Part shown: one piece after another, positions 42,804-52,252 of the stretch | Position numbering within the stretch: the first letter of the stretch is position 1 | Layout of the letters: the number at the start of each line of letters is the position of its first letter | NCBI GenBank assembly: GCA_947165145.1 | Contig: CAMUZG010000015.1 | Coordinates: forward strand, 1-54,139 | Direction of reading: 5' to 3' | DNA from: an uncultured Selenomonadales bacterium | GTDB taxonomy: Bacteria; Bacillota; Negativicutes; Selenomonadales; Selenomonadaceae | DNA: 54,139 nucleotides | Translations under genes and position numbers: made by a program | Notes under the pieces: generated by a model | Databases searched by the model: none | The model's input: the letters and a program-made list of their open reading frames with translations, nothing else | Told to the model about the DNA's origin: nothing

Positions 42804-43898
42804 TCAAGCCTCCGTGTAGCCGCTCAACAGAAAATCATCGCCGAGTTTTTGAGCAGTGAAATTTTTCAGCGTGACGGCGTCGGAAATTTTTTCAAAGCCT
42901 GCGCCTTCGACGGCAGTCAACGCATTCGACCCGCCGATGATTTTCGGTGCAATGAACGCCAAAATTTTATCGACGAGCCCAGCTTCCAACATGGAGAAAT
43001 GAATTTGTCCGCCGCCTTCGACTAAAACGGAAGTTATCTCACGAGCCGCAAGTTCGCTCATCAAAATTTTCAAGTCGACACGTTGACCGTCACCCGCCGT
43101 GATGATTTCGACGCCACAAGCCTTAAGTGCGGAAATTTTTTCGGCAGGAGCGTTCGTTGTCGTCGAGATGATTGTCCGCGCAGATTTATCGGTCACGACG
43201 TTTGAATCAAGCGGCGTCCGCGCGTTGCTGTCAACGATGATTCGCACGGGATTTTTGCCGTCAACAAGCCGCGTCGTCAAGCTCGGATTGTCCGCCAAAA
43301 CCGTGCCGACACCGATTAAAATTGCGTCGTTGATGTCGCGCAGTCTATGCGAAAATTTCCGCGACTCTTCACAGCTTATCCATTGCGATTCACCCGTTGA
43401 CGTGGCAATTTTCCCGTCGAGCGAACAGGCGAATTTCAGCGTGACGAACGGCAATTTTTTAGTGACCCATTTTAAAAAAATTTCGTTGAGCCTGCGAGCT
43501 TCGTCTTCCAAAATTCCTACTTCGACTTCAATGCCCGCCGAACGCAAAATTTCAAAGCCGCGACCTGCAACCAAGGGATTCGGATCGCTCATTGCGGCGA
43601 CGACACGTTTAATGCCCGCGTCGACAATCGCACGAGCACAAGGCGGCGTTCGACCGAAATGCGAGCACGGTTCAAGCGTGACGTAAAGCGTTGCGCCGTG
43701 AGCAAGTTCGCCGGCCATGTTCAGCGCGTGAATTTCGGCATGAGGTGTTCCGGCTTGACGGTGCCAACCTTCCGCGATGATTTTCCCGTCACGAACGATA
43801 ACAGCTCCGACCAGCGGATTCGGCGACGTGCGACCTTCAGCGTGTTGAGCAATCCGCAAAGCCTCGCGCATAAAAATTTCGTCAGTCAAAAAATTCAT
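42804..43898 (-). CDS. ribD: Bifunctional riboflavin deaminase/reductase
   Basis: A 364-residue RibD acting on the pyrimidine intermediate of riboflavin synthesis. The deaminase half has zinc ligands in TPHAEIHAL and TLEPCSHFGRTPPC. The reductase half has FVTLKFACSLDGKIAT, AILIGVGTVLADNPSLT and VLVEGGGQIHFSML. Both halves look intact. ATG at 43896-43898 follows GGGAG. It is upstream of, and separate from, the FMN-riboswitch unit; two small genes follow in the same direction. Confidence 0.96.
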   Translation of the reverse strand: MNFLTDEIFMREALRIAQHAEGRTSPNPLVGAVIVRDGKIIAEGWHRQAGTPHAEIHALNMAGELAHGATLYVTLEPCSHFGRTPPCARAIVDAGIKRVVAAMSDPNPLVAGRGFEILRSAGIEVEVGILEDEARRLNEIFLKWVTKKLPFVTLKFACSLDGKIATSTGESQWISCEESRKFSHRLRDINDAILIGVGTVLADNPSLTTRLVDGKNPVRIIVDSNARTPLDSNVVTDKSARTIISTTTNAPAEKISALKACGVEIITAGDGQRVDLKILMSELAAREITSVLVEGGGQIHFSMLEAGLVDKILAFIAPKIIGGSNALTAVEGAGFEKISDAVTLKNFTAQKLGDDFLLSGYTEA

Positions 43899-43943
43899 CT
43901 CCCGATTGCTTGAGTTGCCGACGCTTTACACGTCGACGCCGCC

Positions 43944-43949
43944 ATTATA
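43944..43949 (-). promoter_or_regulatory. -10 element upstream of ribD
   Basis: Minus strand TATAAT, about 46 bases before the ribD ATG, in the divergent gap with the radical SAM gene. No good -35 box is seen at 16-18 bases. No RFN element is present in this gap. Confidence 0.45.
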
Positions 43950-43988
43950 TCATAACGCAAAACGATTTAAGGCAACGGAGGATTTATC

Positions 43989-44810
43989 ATGCTTACCTGT
44001 GAAATTTGTCCGCATCATTGTCGCTTGAATGTCGGAGAAATCGGCAAATGTCGTGCGCGAATCAATGACGGCGAAAAAATTACCGCGCTCAATTACGGGG
44101 CGTTGACTTCCGTCGCGCTTGACCCGATTGAAAAGAAGCCGCTGTACAGATTTTTTCCTGGCAGTCGGATTTTGTCGGTCGGTAGCTACGGTTGCAATTT
44201 GAACTGTCCGTTCTGCCAGAACTTTGAAATTTCCATGGCGGATTCAAATTTCCCGACACGCAACGTTACGCCCGCTCAACTCGTCGCCTTGGCTCAAGAA
44301 CTCGTCGCACAAAAAAATATCGGCGTCGCGTTCACATACAACGAGCCGTTCATAAGTTATGAATTTGTCCGCGACACGTCGAATTTGCTCAAAGCTTGCG
44401 GCTTGAAAAGCGTCCTCGTCACCAATGGCACCGTCGCACCCGCCGCGCTCAAAAAAATTCTGCCGCTTATCGACGCAATGAACATCGACCTTAAAGCTTT
44501 CAATCAGACGGTTTACGACAAACTCGGCGGAAATTTCGAGACTGTGCGCCGAACGATTGAGCTTGCCGCGCAGAGTTGTCACGTCGAAGTCACAACGCTG
44601 ATTGTCCCGACAATGAACGATTCGCCCGACGAAATGGAACTTGAGGCTCAGTGGCTTGCGTCACTCTCAAAGGATATTCCGTTGCACATCAGCAGATTTT
44701 TCCCGCGCTACAAAGTCACGAACTTGCCGCCGACACCCGTAGCGAAAATTTATGAGCTCGTCGACGTGGCGAAGCGTCACTTAAATTTCGTCTACGCCGG
44801 CAACTGCTGA
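43989..44810 (+). CDS. amrS: AmmeMemoRadiSam system radical SAM enzyme
   Basis: A 273-residue radical SAM protein of the AmrS family, related to pyruvate-formate-lyase activating enzymes. An N-terminal cysteine set (CEICPHHCRL ... GKCRAR) precedes the cluster motif CNLNCPFC near residue 69, then GVAFTYNEPFISYEF and the late HISRFFPRYK. The family is widespread in anaerobes with AmmeMemoRadiSam system proteins A and B; neither is adjacent here. Substrate unknown. ATG at 43989 follows GGAGG. A gap of about 98 bases separates it from the cluster that follows. Confidence 0.92.
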   Translation: MLTCEICPHHCRLNVGEIGKCRARINDGEKITALNYGALTSVALDPIEKKPLYRFFPGSRILSVGSYGCNLNCPFCQNFEISMADSNFPTRNVTPAQLVALAQELVAQKNIGVAFTYNEPFISYEFVRDTSNLLKACGLKSVLVTNGTVAPAALKKILPLIDAMNIDLKAFNQTVYDKLGGNFETVRRTIELAAQSCHVEVTTLIVPTMNDSPDEMELEAQWLASLSKDIPLHISRFFPRYKVTNLPPTPVAKIYELVDVAKRHLNFVYAGNC

Positions 44811-44908
44811 GGGTTATTTTTTTTCAAGCAGGAAAATTTTTCACAACGCAGAAAATTCGAGTGCACGTTTGCAATAAAAAATTTTCACGAAAAGGAATTG
44901 TGATTTGT

Positions 44909-47869
44909 ATGGAAATTACCGAATCGTTGCCAAAATTTCTTAAGCGCGAATACTTTTCCGAGACTGATGAAAAAATTTTTCGCCCGCAATGTGTGAAGGC
45001 AGAAGACTTGAAGATAAGCGAAGTTTGTTTTTACAAGGTAAATAGGCTGACTTTTGACGAAGAATATCCGCACCGCGAGGCGTTTGAAAATGTTTTGCAG
45101 GCACTCAACAACAACGCGTTCAATTTCGTCTATATTTTGGACGGAGACAAGAACGGCGTTTCATTGTATATCGGAGTGGTTAAGAATCAGCATGAAAACA
45201 AGCCCGTTCTCGGCAAGCTCATGAACGCTGTAAATTGCGGCAAAAATATTGTCGGCGCATTCGAGGGAAACTTCGGAGGCAGTGTTTTAGAAAAACTCAC
45301 GAGCCAAAACTTAGTCGAAACGGTTTTCGATTCAGTACAAAAATTTCGGAATGCGGGCGTGATTCTCGGCATTCCTTCCGTCAACAAAGACGACAGCAAC
45401 GGGAAGTACGGCTTTCAAGGGATTGACAGGCTGATTAACAGTATGCTCGGCTTGAAGTGGCGATTGGTCGTTGTCTGCGAACCAGTTCCCAAAAACGAAG
45501 TCGCGACTGTTCGGGATAACATTTACGAGATTTATAACACCGTGTCGCCTTATGCACAACGTTCGGTTCAACGCTCGGAAAGCAGCGGTCAAAGTTTCAA
45601 CCGTTCTGAAAGTTCTTCGACTGCCAAAGGCACAAACCGTTCCGAAAATAAATCGCACTCCGACACAAGAAATAGACAATCCGACGAGAGTAGCAGTGGT
45701 TATTCCGACCAAACGGGCGATTCTTTTGGCGAGAGCACGACGAAAACTTCCGGTTCAAGTCAAAGTTTCGGAACAAATAGCGGCAAATCTTCATCACTGA
45801 CGACAGAAATTGTCAACAAGAAAGCAAAGGAAATTCTCGACTATATCGACAAGGAACTTTTGGAGCGCGTGAAAATCGGTTTTGCTAAGGGACTGTTCAA
45901 GACTTCGATTTATTACATGGGCGAAAAGCCGACCGATGCCGAACGCTTGAAAGTCGGGATAATGTCGCTGTTTCAAGGAAACAATTCTTCTTACAGCCCG
46001 TTGCGAGCTTATCCGCTGGACGTGGATCGCGACTCCAGAGTTTTGACGGCGTATCAAAGTTTTTACGTGAACGAAAGCAATCTTCCCGCTGATAAATTGA
46101 CGTTGCTCAGTCGCCCGAATTTTGACGGCAGAGTCGGGCTCACGACTTACTTGACGGCGGGCGAAGTCAGTTTGATTGCTGGTCTTCCTCAAAAAGAAGT
46201 GCCGGGTCTTGCCGTAAAAGAAAGCGTTGATTTCGGCTTGAATTTCAATCGCGGCGACGGCAAAATTTTTTTGGGCAACCTTATGCAACACGGGCGACAA
46301 CTTGAAACTGTTCCAATCAAAATCAGCGACGCCGTTTTAAACAAGCACATGTTTATTGCGGGCGTGACGGGTTCAGGCAAAACGACGACTTGCCACAAAA
46401 TCTTGAAAGAAACCGCGCTACATTTCTTGGTTATCGAGCCGTCGACGACTGAATATCGCAACTTTATCAACTCACCACATTTCAGCGACGTTGTTGTTTT
46501 TACTGTCGGAGACGAGACGACTGCGCCATTCCGACTGAATCCGTTTGAACTGGTTCGCGGCGAAAGTGTTTCCGCTCACGCCGACATGCTCAAGGCGACG
46601 TTTACTTCCGCCTTTCCAATGGAAGCGTCAATGCCGCAGATTTTAGAAGAGGCGATTTACAAAGTTTACGAGGACAGAGGTTGGGACATTGACAGCAACA
46701 GAAATCACGTCGTCGAAAGCCGCGCAGATTACAAAGATGGCGATGAGTTCCGCCCCGAAGCCGACGCCTTCCCGACGCTTGCCGACTTTCTTAAAGCGTT
46801 GGAAGATATTGTCGACACGAAAGGTTTTAGTGACAGACTGCGCGACGATTATTGCGGCTCGCTCGTTAGTCGTTTCTCGAACTTGCTTAAAGGCTCCAAA
46901 GGCGCACTTTTTAATTGCAAGCAGTCGACGAATTTTGAACAGCTCATTGATATGAACGTCGTCATTGAAATGGAAAACTTGAAGTCCGCCGAAGATAAAG
47001 CGTTGTTTATGGGTTTTGTCCTAACACGTTTGACGGCTGTTATCAAGCGGCGTCATTTGCTTGACAAAAATTTTCGGCACATCACGCTTGTTGAGGAAGC
47101 ACATCGTCTGTTGTCGCGCGTGGAATTCGGTGACAGCGGCTCCAAACGAACGGCAGTTGCGACTTTTACCGATTTGCTCGCCGAGGTCAGAAAGTACGGC
47201 GAATCTTTTATTGTCGTCGATCAAATTCCCAACAAGCTTGCGCCTGAAGTCCTGAAGAACACGAACACGAAGATAATTCACAGGCTGTTTGCCCGCGACG
47301 ATAAAGAATCCGTCGGCGACACAATGTTAATGGACGACAAGCAAAAATCATTTCTGTCCGCGTTGGAGACAGGTCAAGCGATTGTCTTTTCCGAAGGCAT
47401 GGAACGTCCCGTCCACATAAAAATTCAACCCGTCACCGACACGAGCGAAGGCGTTGTTTCCAATGAAATCGTCCGCGAACGGTTCATGAAATTTTTCGGA
47501 CGCAATTATCGCGTTTCTGAACTCGTGCAAAAATTTTATTTGCCCGCGCAGATGCTTTTGAAAAAAATCGCGGAAGAGTTCACGGCAAATCAAATTTTGT
47601 CTTTGGACACATTGACACTCGGCGAAAACTTCAAACGCGAAGCTACACGGTATCTCGAAATTTTGCAGACAGAATTCGGCGACGAAGCGACAGAATTTTT
47701 CACGGAAAACTTGTCGGCGGAATTTGTCCTTCGACATTCGCGTGATAGAATTTTCGAGGAACGATTGAAAAAATTTTTGTACAGCTTGCTGACGGGCAAA
47801 AAAATTCTCAAAGACTACGAACAGTTCCGCCTGCTTGATGATGTCAAGAAAATTTTAAGGAGGAGTTAA
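44909..47869 (+). CDS. HerA/DUF87-type ATPase with Ser-rich linker
   Basis: A 986-residue P-loop ATPase, first gene of the 3' cluster. The N-terminal domain (about 1-215) is unrecognised. Residues 219-296 form a low-complexity linker of mainly Ser, Gly, Thr, Asn and Arg. Walker A is GVTGSGKTT at 485-493; an FtsK/HerA-like core follows, with Walker B HITLVEEAHRLL at 724-735 and an Arg-containing KIIHRLFARDD motif near 795. The C-terminal 150 residues are helical. HerA-type ATPases form hexamers that move DNA or protein substrates. ATG at 44909 is preceded by AAAGGAA; an in-frame ATG at 44861 lacks a site. No nuclease (NurA) partner is adjacent. Confidence 0.88.
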   Translation: MEITESLPKFLKREYFSETDEKIFRPQCVKAEDLKISEVCFYKVNRLTFDEEYPHREAFENVLQALNNNAFNFVYILDGDKNGVSLYIGVVKNQHENKPVLGKLMNAVNCGKNIVGAFEGNFGGSVLEKLTSQNLVETVFDSVQKFRNAGVILGIPSVNKDDSNGKYGFQGIDRLINSMLGLKWRLVVVCEPVPKNEVATVRDNIYEIYNTVSPYAQRSVQRSESSGQSFNRSESSSTAKGTNRSENKSHSDTRNRQSDESSSGYSDQTGDSFGESTTKTSGSSQSFGTNSGKSSSLTTEIVNKKAKEILDYIDKELLERVKIGFAKGLFKTSIYYMGEKPTDAERLKVGIMSLFQGNNSSYSPLRAYPLDVDRDSRVLTAYQSFYVNESNLPADKLTLLSRPNFDGRVGLTTYLTAGEVSLIAGLPQKEVPGLAVKESVDFGLNFNRGDGKIFLGNLMQHGRQLETVPIKISDAVLNKHMFIAGVTGSGKTTTCHKILKETALHFLVIEPSTTEYRNFINSPHFSDVVVFTVGDETTAPFRLNPFELVRGESVSAHADMLKATFTSAFPMEASMPQILEEAIYKVYEDRGWDIDSNRNHVVESRADYKDGDEFRPEADAFPTLADFLKALEDIVDTKGFSDRLRDDYCGSLVSRFSNLLKGSKGALFNCKQSTNFEQLIDMNVVIEMENLKSAEDKALFMGFVLTRLTAVIKRRHLLDKNFRHITLVEEAHRLLSRVEFGDSGSKRTAVATFTDLLAEVRKYGESFIVVDQIPNKLAPEVLKNTNTKIIHRLFARDDKESVGDTMLMDDKQKSFLSALETGQAIVFSEGMERPVHIKIQPVTDTSEGVVSNEIVRERFMKFFGRNYRVSELVQKFYLPAQMLLKKIAEEFTANQILSLDTLTLGENFKREATRYLEILQTEFGDEATEFFTENLSAEFVLRHSRDRIFEERLKKFLYSLLTGKKILKDYEQFRLLDDVKKILRRS

Positions 47870-47870
47870 A

Positions 47871-48506
47871 ATGTTTGGTTTTCTCGGAGTGATTGTTTCT
47901 GGTTTGAGCAGTGCGCTGAGCGTCGTGGCAAAGCTAGTGCCGGCGATAGTTAAAATTGTCGGAAATGCGTTGGAAAAACTTAGCACGGAGTTGGAGACTT
48001 TCTTCAAAGGATTGAATTTGCTTGAACCGAACGAAACAATGGAAACGATTGGCGACAGGGCATTGCAGGCGGAACAAGACGAACACGAGCCGATTAAAAT
48101 CGAAAACTTCGACAGCCACGAAAAATATTTGGCGGCGATTCGCGAATACGAGCTTGACGCAGAAAAATCCGCGTTCACTTCCCAAGACGACAAACTTCAC
48201 AAGGCGATTGAGGTTATGCTGGCAACGGCAATGTCGCAGTACGGTCAGCCGATGAGCGAATTTGCTCAAATAATTGTTAATAATCCCGACTTTTACAGCA
48301 AGGCAGGGCGTCTTGCCGAGTTCGCGAGTATTGCCCGCAGTGATCCGCAGACCTTCGCGGAAATCGTCAACTACATTGAAAACAAGAACATGAGTACCGA
48401 AAAGAACGACGCCGCCTTCGACAAACTGGTCGACATGGAACGCAAAGTCAATCCCGACGCGCCCGATACGGAAATTTGGTCGGCAGTCAGCGGCATGAAA
48501 AAGTGA
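47871..48506 (+). CDS. Cluster protein of unknown function with N-terminal hydrophobic helix
   Basis: A 211-residue protein. Residues 1-32 (FLGVIVSGLSSALSVVAKLV and onward) are a hydrophobic or amphipathic helix that could touch membrane. The rest is charged and mostly helical, with an acidic segment around 65-90. No family recognised. It starts two bases after the ATPase stop, with AAGGAGG as ribosome site inside the ATPase end, so it is translationally linked to the ATPase. Confidence 0.8.
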   Translation: MFGFLGVIVSGLSSALSVVAKLVPAIVKIVGNALEKLSTELETFFKGLNLLEPNETMETIGDRALQAEQDEHEPIKIENFDSHEKYLAAIREYELDAEKSAFTSQDDKLHKAIEVMLATAMSQYGQPMSEFAQIIVNNPDFYSKAGRLAEFASIARSDPQTFAEIVNYIENKNMSTEKNDAAFDKLVDMERKVNPDAPDTEIWSAVSGMKK

Positions 48507-48518
48507 GGTGTTTTCAAC

Positions 48519-48971
48519 GTGACGAAATTTTATCTGGCGGTTTGCAAAAATAAATTTTACGTTTACGACGAAGCCCGTAAACCGTTTCACGTTGAAGGCG
48601 AACCGTTCTTTGCCTACAACGTGAATAAAATTCGCGCGGCAGTTGCAAAGTTGTGGGAACAAATTGCCGACGAACAAAATCTTGACAAAAACGAAATAAA
48701 TTTTCTCATCGTGTCGAACAGCGACAACGTCCGCAACGAAAGTTTGAGCAAGGAATTAGGCACGGCGATTGTCAAAACGTACGCGCTTGACGAACTTATT
48801 CGGAGTGCACTCACGGAGCTTGCCAAAAATCCAAAGCTTCACATCAACGAATTCGGTCTCAACTATGACGGCGAATGCTACCACTTTGATAACGGTCTGT
48901 TGATTCACGACGATTTCAGTTTGCTTGCCCTGTCGATTGAGCCGTCGGAACTTTTGAAATTTGTCGGCTGA
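48519..48971 (+). CDS. Cluster protein of unknown function
   Basis: A 150-residue soluble protein starting at GTG 48519 after GAGGTG. It alternates predicted strands and helices, beginning KFYLAVCKNKFYVYDEA and containing INFLIVSNSDNVRNESLS. This faintly suggests an actin/Hsp70-like N-terminal subdomain or a Rossmann-type fold, but I cannot support a family. It sits 12 bases after the previous gene and 21 before the GTPase gene, fully inside the cluster. Confidence 0.75.
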   Translation: MTKFYLAVCKNKFYVYDEARKPFHVEGEPFFAYNVNKIRAAVAKLWEQIADEQNLDKNEINFLIVSNSDNVRNESLSKELGTAIVKTYALDELIRSALTELAKNPKLHINEFGLNYDGECYHFDNGLLIHDDFSLLALSIEPSELLKFVG

Positions 48972-48992
48972 ACCGCCAACGGAGGCAATGTC

Positions 48993-50540
48993 ATGAAAAA
49001 AAATGTTTGTAGCAAATGTCACTTTGAGAACAACGCCAATCGCAATTTCTGTGAAAAATGCGGAGCCTTCCTGCACGCGGCGGACTTCGATGAAAGCGTT
49101 TACAATCTGCCCGAAGTGAAAATGATGCGCGTCGTCGATAATCTTTTGCACGTTCCGCACGAGCCGATAAGTTGGGACAATCTCATCGACGCTTACGCCA
49201 TGAAGATTGAGAAACTCAACGCACTGTTCAAACTTCCTGGCATGGGCGCGGAAAATAATTCGGCGATTGTCCAAAAGATTACCGACTTTCTAAGCTTGTG
49301 CAGGAATCCCGATTTTCAAATCGCGTTCGTCGGCACGATAAAGACAGGCAAGTCCACGCTGATTAACGCACTTCTCGGCAAGAATTATGCATCAATGGCA
49401 GTGACGCCCGAAACCGCCGCGTTAACGAAATTCCGCGCAAGTCCCCGCGATTACGTCAAAATAACTTTTTACACGCAGAGCGAATGGGATAAGCTTTGGG
49501 CGTCGCGAACGAGTGGAGCCGAAGCTTTCATGCGCGAATACGAGGAGCTTGACGGCGATAAGCACAAAGGCAAATGGATTAATCACGCGCCGCTTAACAA
49601 ATTCATGGCGAACGATGAGATTCAAGAAGAGTTGAAAATTTGGTCGAGCTCAAAGCGTGCGGAGCATTACTTCGTTAAAGAAATTGAGGTTGGCATATCG
49701 ACGTTGGGAAAAAATTTCCCGCCGCAAGTTGTCTTCGTCGACACTCCTGGACTATCCGACCCCGTCGCCTATCGTTCCGAGCTGACGAAAGAATATATCC
49801 GTCGCGCCAACGCGGTTTTCGTTTGCATAGACGCGCGGAAAGTTCAAAGCGAAGAGATTAAAACCATCTCGTCGGTATTTTCGTTTTCGTCGGACGCCAA
49901 AGACAAAGTTCACATTATCGCCACGCATTGGGACATTCTGAACGACCCCGAAAAAGATTGGGATGAACAGAAAAGTTATCTGGTCAAGCGGCTGACGGGC
50001 AAGGCGTTCTTCGACACGCAAGAAACTGCGGCGACAAATATCATGCATTCGGCGGCATATATCTACAATCTCTGTCTCGATTTTGATTCTTTGAACAGCG
50101 ATGATGAACTTGCCGACCTTGATAATTTCGCGCGGCACGTCCATATTATCGGCAGGAGAGAATTTGTTGCTCGTAATCATTTACCTGCAATCAGCGAAAA
50201 GACTAATATCAGTAAAATTTTGCGCGTGATTCGTGAGAAGCTTGTTGCCAATTACAAAAAACTTTTGGCGCAAGAAATTCAAAGCAAATTCCTGGACGCT
50301 ATCTACAACCTCAATCGCGTGACGAAAGAAAAGAAAGACAGCATGACCGAACTTTTAGCGGCATCACGTTCGACTACTTCTGAACTTGAAGAAAAACTTC
50401 GTGAACAACTTCAAAAATGCGACGAAGTGCGAACAACGTCTGACCAGCTCAAAGAGATCATTAAAAAAGTTAAACAAAAGACAAACACTCGCGCCGACGT
50501 TATCTGCGGCAAGTTGCGTTATAAGTTGAGTCAGCGATGA
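48993..50540 (+). CDS. Zinc-ribbon dynamin-like GTPase
   Basis: A 515-residue GTPase. An N-terminal zinc ribbon (Cys6, Cys9, Cys20, Cys23 in CSKCHFEN ... CEKCGAFL) precedes a large GTPase domain: G1 GTIKTGKST at 114-122, a candidate G2 Thr in [10 protein letters not shown]3 DTPGL at 250-254, and G4 variant THWD at 311-314. A C-terminal coiled coil (about 440-500) contains [14 protein letters not shown]. The spacing resembles bacterial dynamin-like proteins, which bind and remodel membranes on oligomerisation. No transmembrane segment is seen. ATG at 48993 follows GGAGG. It overlaps the LpxD-like gene by four bases. Confidence 0.9.
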   Translation: MKKNVCSKCHFENNANRNFCEKCGAFLHAADFDESVYNLPEVKMMRVVDNLLHVPHEPISWDNLIDAYAMKIEKLNALFKLPGMGAENNSAIVQKITDFLSLCRNPDFQIAFVGTIKTGKSTLINALLGKNYASMAVTPETAALTKFRASPRDYVKITFYTQSEWDKLWASRTSGAEAFMREYEELDGDKHKGKWINHAPLNKFMANDEIQEELKIWSSSKRAEHYFVKEIEVGISTLGKNFPPQVVFVDTPGLSDPVAYRSELTKEYIRRANAVFVCIDARKVQSEEIKTISSVFSFSSDAKDKVHIIATHWDILNDPEKDWDEQKSYLVKRLTGKAFFDTQETAATNIMHSAAYIYNLCLDFDSLNSDDELADLDNFARHVHIIGRREFVARNHLPAISEKTNISKILRVIREKLVANYKKLLAQEIQSKFLDAIYNLNRVTKEKKDSMTELLAASRSTTSELEEKLREQLQKCDEVRTTSDQLKEIIKKVKQKTNTRADVICGKLRYKLSQR

Positions 50541-51478
50541 AAACTGTCCGATTGAACGAACTTGCGGCAAAGTTGGATTTGGGTTTGGCGGGCGATGCGG
50601 AACTTGAAATTTCTTCAATCCGATATGCGCACGAGGCTGACGAAAATTCTTTGGCAATCGCTCACAACGACAAAGACATTTGCCGAACGTCCGCGCAGGC
50701 TGTCTTGACTGAGCCGCGTATTTTGCCCGTCAAAAAAAGTTTTCTTTACAGCGGATTTGGCGAATTGAGCGAGACGGCAGTAAAAATCGCACGGCTTTTC
50801 GTTGCGACAGGCATTTATTCCGACTACGACAAAAATTTTCCGCAGACTTCACGCGGCGGTTCAATGTTCGGAGCAAACGTCGAAATTGGCGAAGAAACTT
50901 TTATCGCGCCATTCGCCAGCATAGGCGAGAATGTTTGCGTCGGCAAGAACTGCAGGATTGAATCGGGTGTCTTCATCGGCTCCGGTACACATATTGGCGA
51001 CGGTGTGAAAATTCTTTCAGGCGCACGTGTTGGCGTAAATTGCCATTATCATTACGACGTTGACGGCGGGCACAAAAGTTTTTGCGGAATCGGGCGGACG
51101 ATTATCGGCGACGGCGTGGAAATCGGTAGCAACACTGTTATTCAACGTGGCTCGTTTTCGGATACGGTTATCGGTGCGGGCACGATTATCGGCAATCTTG
51201 TCGAAATTGCGCACGACGTGAAAATCGGCGCGGATTGTTTAATCGTTTCGCAGGTCGGCATTTGCGGCAACGTCACGATCGGCAACCGTGTTCAGATTTT
51301 CGGGCAAGCGGGCATTTCAAATCGGGTGACAGTCGGTGACGGCGCGATTGTTTTGGCGAAGTCTGTCGTTACGAAAAATCTTCGTGCCGGTCAAAAAGTT
51401 TCGGGCATGTTTGCTCGCGAACACAGCGACGAATTGAAACATCTTGCCAAACTCAGAAAGATTATCGGGAGGGAATGA
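50537..51478 (+). CDS. LpxD-like left-handed beta-helix acyltransferase
   Basis: A 313-residue protein with the layout of UDP-3-O-acylglucosamine N-acyltransferase. An N-terminal uridine-binding-like domain (about 1-100) with [18 protein letters not shown] is followed by hexapeptide repeats (about 105-290), including [44 protein letters not shown] and [10 protein letters not shown], and a C-terminal helix. The [13 protein letters not shown] segment contains candidate catalytic His residues. It may N-acylate a sugar nucleotide for lipid A or another glycan. Its place between a GTPase and a radical SAM module, not in an lpx cluster, suggests a dedicated paralogue. Overlaps the GTPase stop. Confidence 0.87.
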   Translation: MKTVRLNELAAKLDLGLAGDAELEISSIRYAHEADENSLAIAHNDKDICRTSAQAVLTEPRILPVKKSFLYSGFGELSETAVKIARLFVATGIYSDYDKNFPQTSRGGSMFGANVEIGEETFIAPFASIGENVCVGKNCRIESGVFIGSGTHIGDGVKILSGARVGVNCHYHYDVDGGHKSFCGIGRTIIGDGVEIGSNTVIQRGSFSDTVIGAGTIIGNLVEIAHDVKIGADCLIVSQVGICGNVTIGNRVQIFGQAGISNRVTVGDGAIVLAKSVVTKNLRAGQKVSGMFAREHSDELKHLAKLRKIIGRE

Positions 51479-51481
51479 TAT

Positions 51482-52246
51482 ATGGGCGGTTGTTGCATAG
51501 GAGATTGTTGCGTAGCAAATTGCGGCTTTTGTTGCGTCTTTGATTGTTGCATAGGAAAAAGTAATTGTTGTGTTGGTGAGCACGCAACGCCTTCCAGCAG
51601 TAGTTCAAGCAAAAAACATCAAGAAGAAGATCATGCGGCAATGATTGCTAATGAGCTTGCGGAGATGCGTTCGCGGTCAGCGTCGGAGGCTCGGAGGCAG
51701 GAAGAAGAAGTTATCGCCGAAACGAACAAAACTATGGAAGAATTTATCAAGTGGATTCAAGACGAGAACAAGAAGCAATACGGCGGACGCAGCTTGAACA
51801 TAAACATTGAGCGAATTAAGGAGCTCAACGAGAACTTGCGGAAAAAAATCGTCGGCTTTATCGGCAAACGTCTCAATGATAAAATCGTCGACACGAATCC
51901 GGAAGTCTCAACGATTCTCAACGAACGCGACAACAGTAAACGCAAGAAAAATTTTGACGAATTCTATCAGGCTCGAATGCGTGATGCGATTCGCGAACTT
52001 ATTGTTGCCATTGAAATTTCCGTCCGTGAACAATCCGACAGTATAGAACGCGAAATTCAAAACCGAATCAAAGAGCTCAACAACACAATGACGGAAGAAA
52101 CTCGCGCCCTGGAAGATTTGAAACGTCTCAAGGAACAGGAAAATTCGCGTGTCGCCGAAAAGCAGGTCGAATACATGTACTATATCAACCTGTGCGACAT
52201 CATGTACGACGAGCTGAAGATAAGCGGCTTGGATATCGGCAGGTGA
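51482..52246 (+). CDS. Cys-rich N-terminus coiled-coil protein
   Basis: A 254-residue protein in two parts. Residues 4-30 contain 11 Cys, mostly as CC pairs (4-5, 9-10, 14, 17-18, 22-23, 29-30) spaced by Gly and hydrophobic residues. A Ser run (SSSSSS near 38-44) leads into a highly charged helical part (about 45-245) likely to form coiled coil. The Cys segment is coded by imperfect short repeats around GATTGTTGCATAGG. I do not know the family. The next gene is a radical SAM/SPASM enzyme, so the Cys segment may be a modification substrate or a metal site; both are inferences. ATG at 51482 follows GGGAGGG. Confidence 0.82.
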   Translation: MGGCCIGDCCVANCGFCCVFDCCIGKSNCCVGEHATPSSSSSSKKHQEEDHAAMIANELAEMRSRSASEARRQEEEVIAETNKTMEEFIKWIQDENKKQYGGRSLNINIERIKELNENLRKKIVGFIGKRLNDKIVDTNPEVSTILNERDNSKRKKNFDEFYQARMRDAIRELIVAIEISVREQSDSIEREIQNRIKELNNTMTEETRALEDLKRLKEQENSRVAEKQVEYMYYINLCDIMYDELKISGLDIGR

Positions 52247-52252
52247 AACGGC

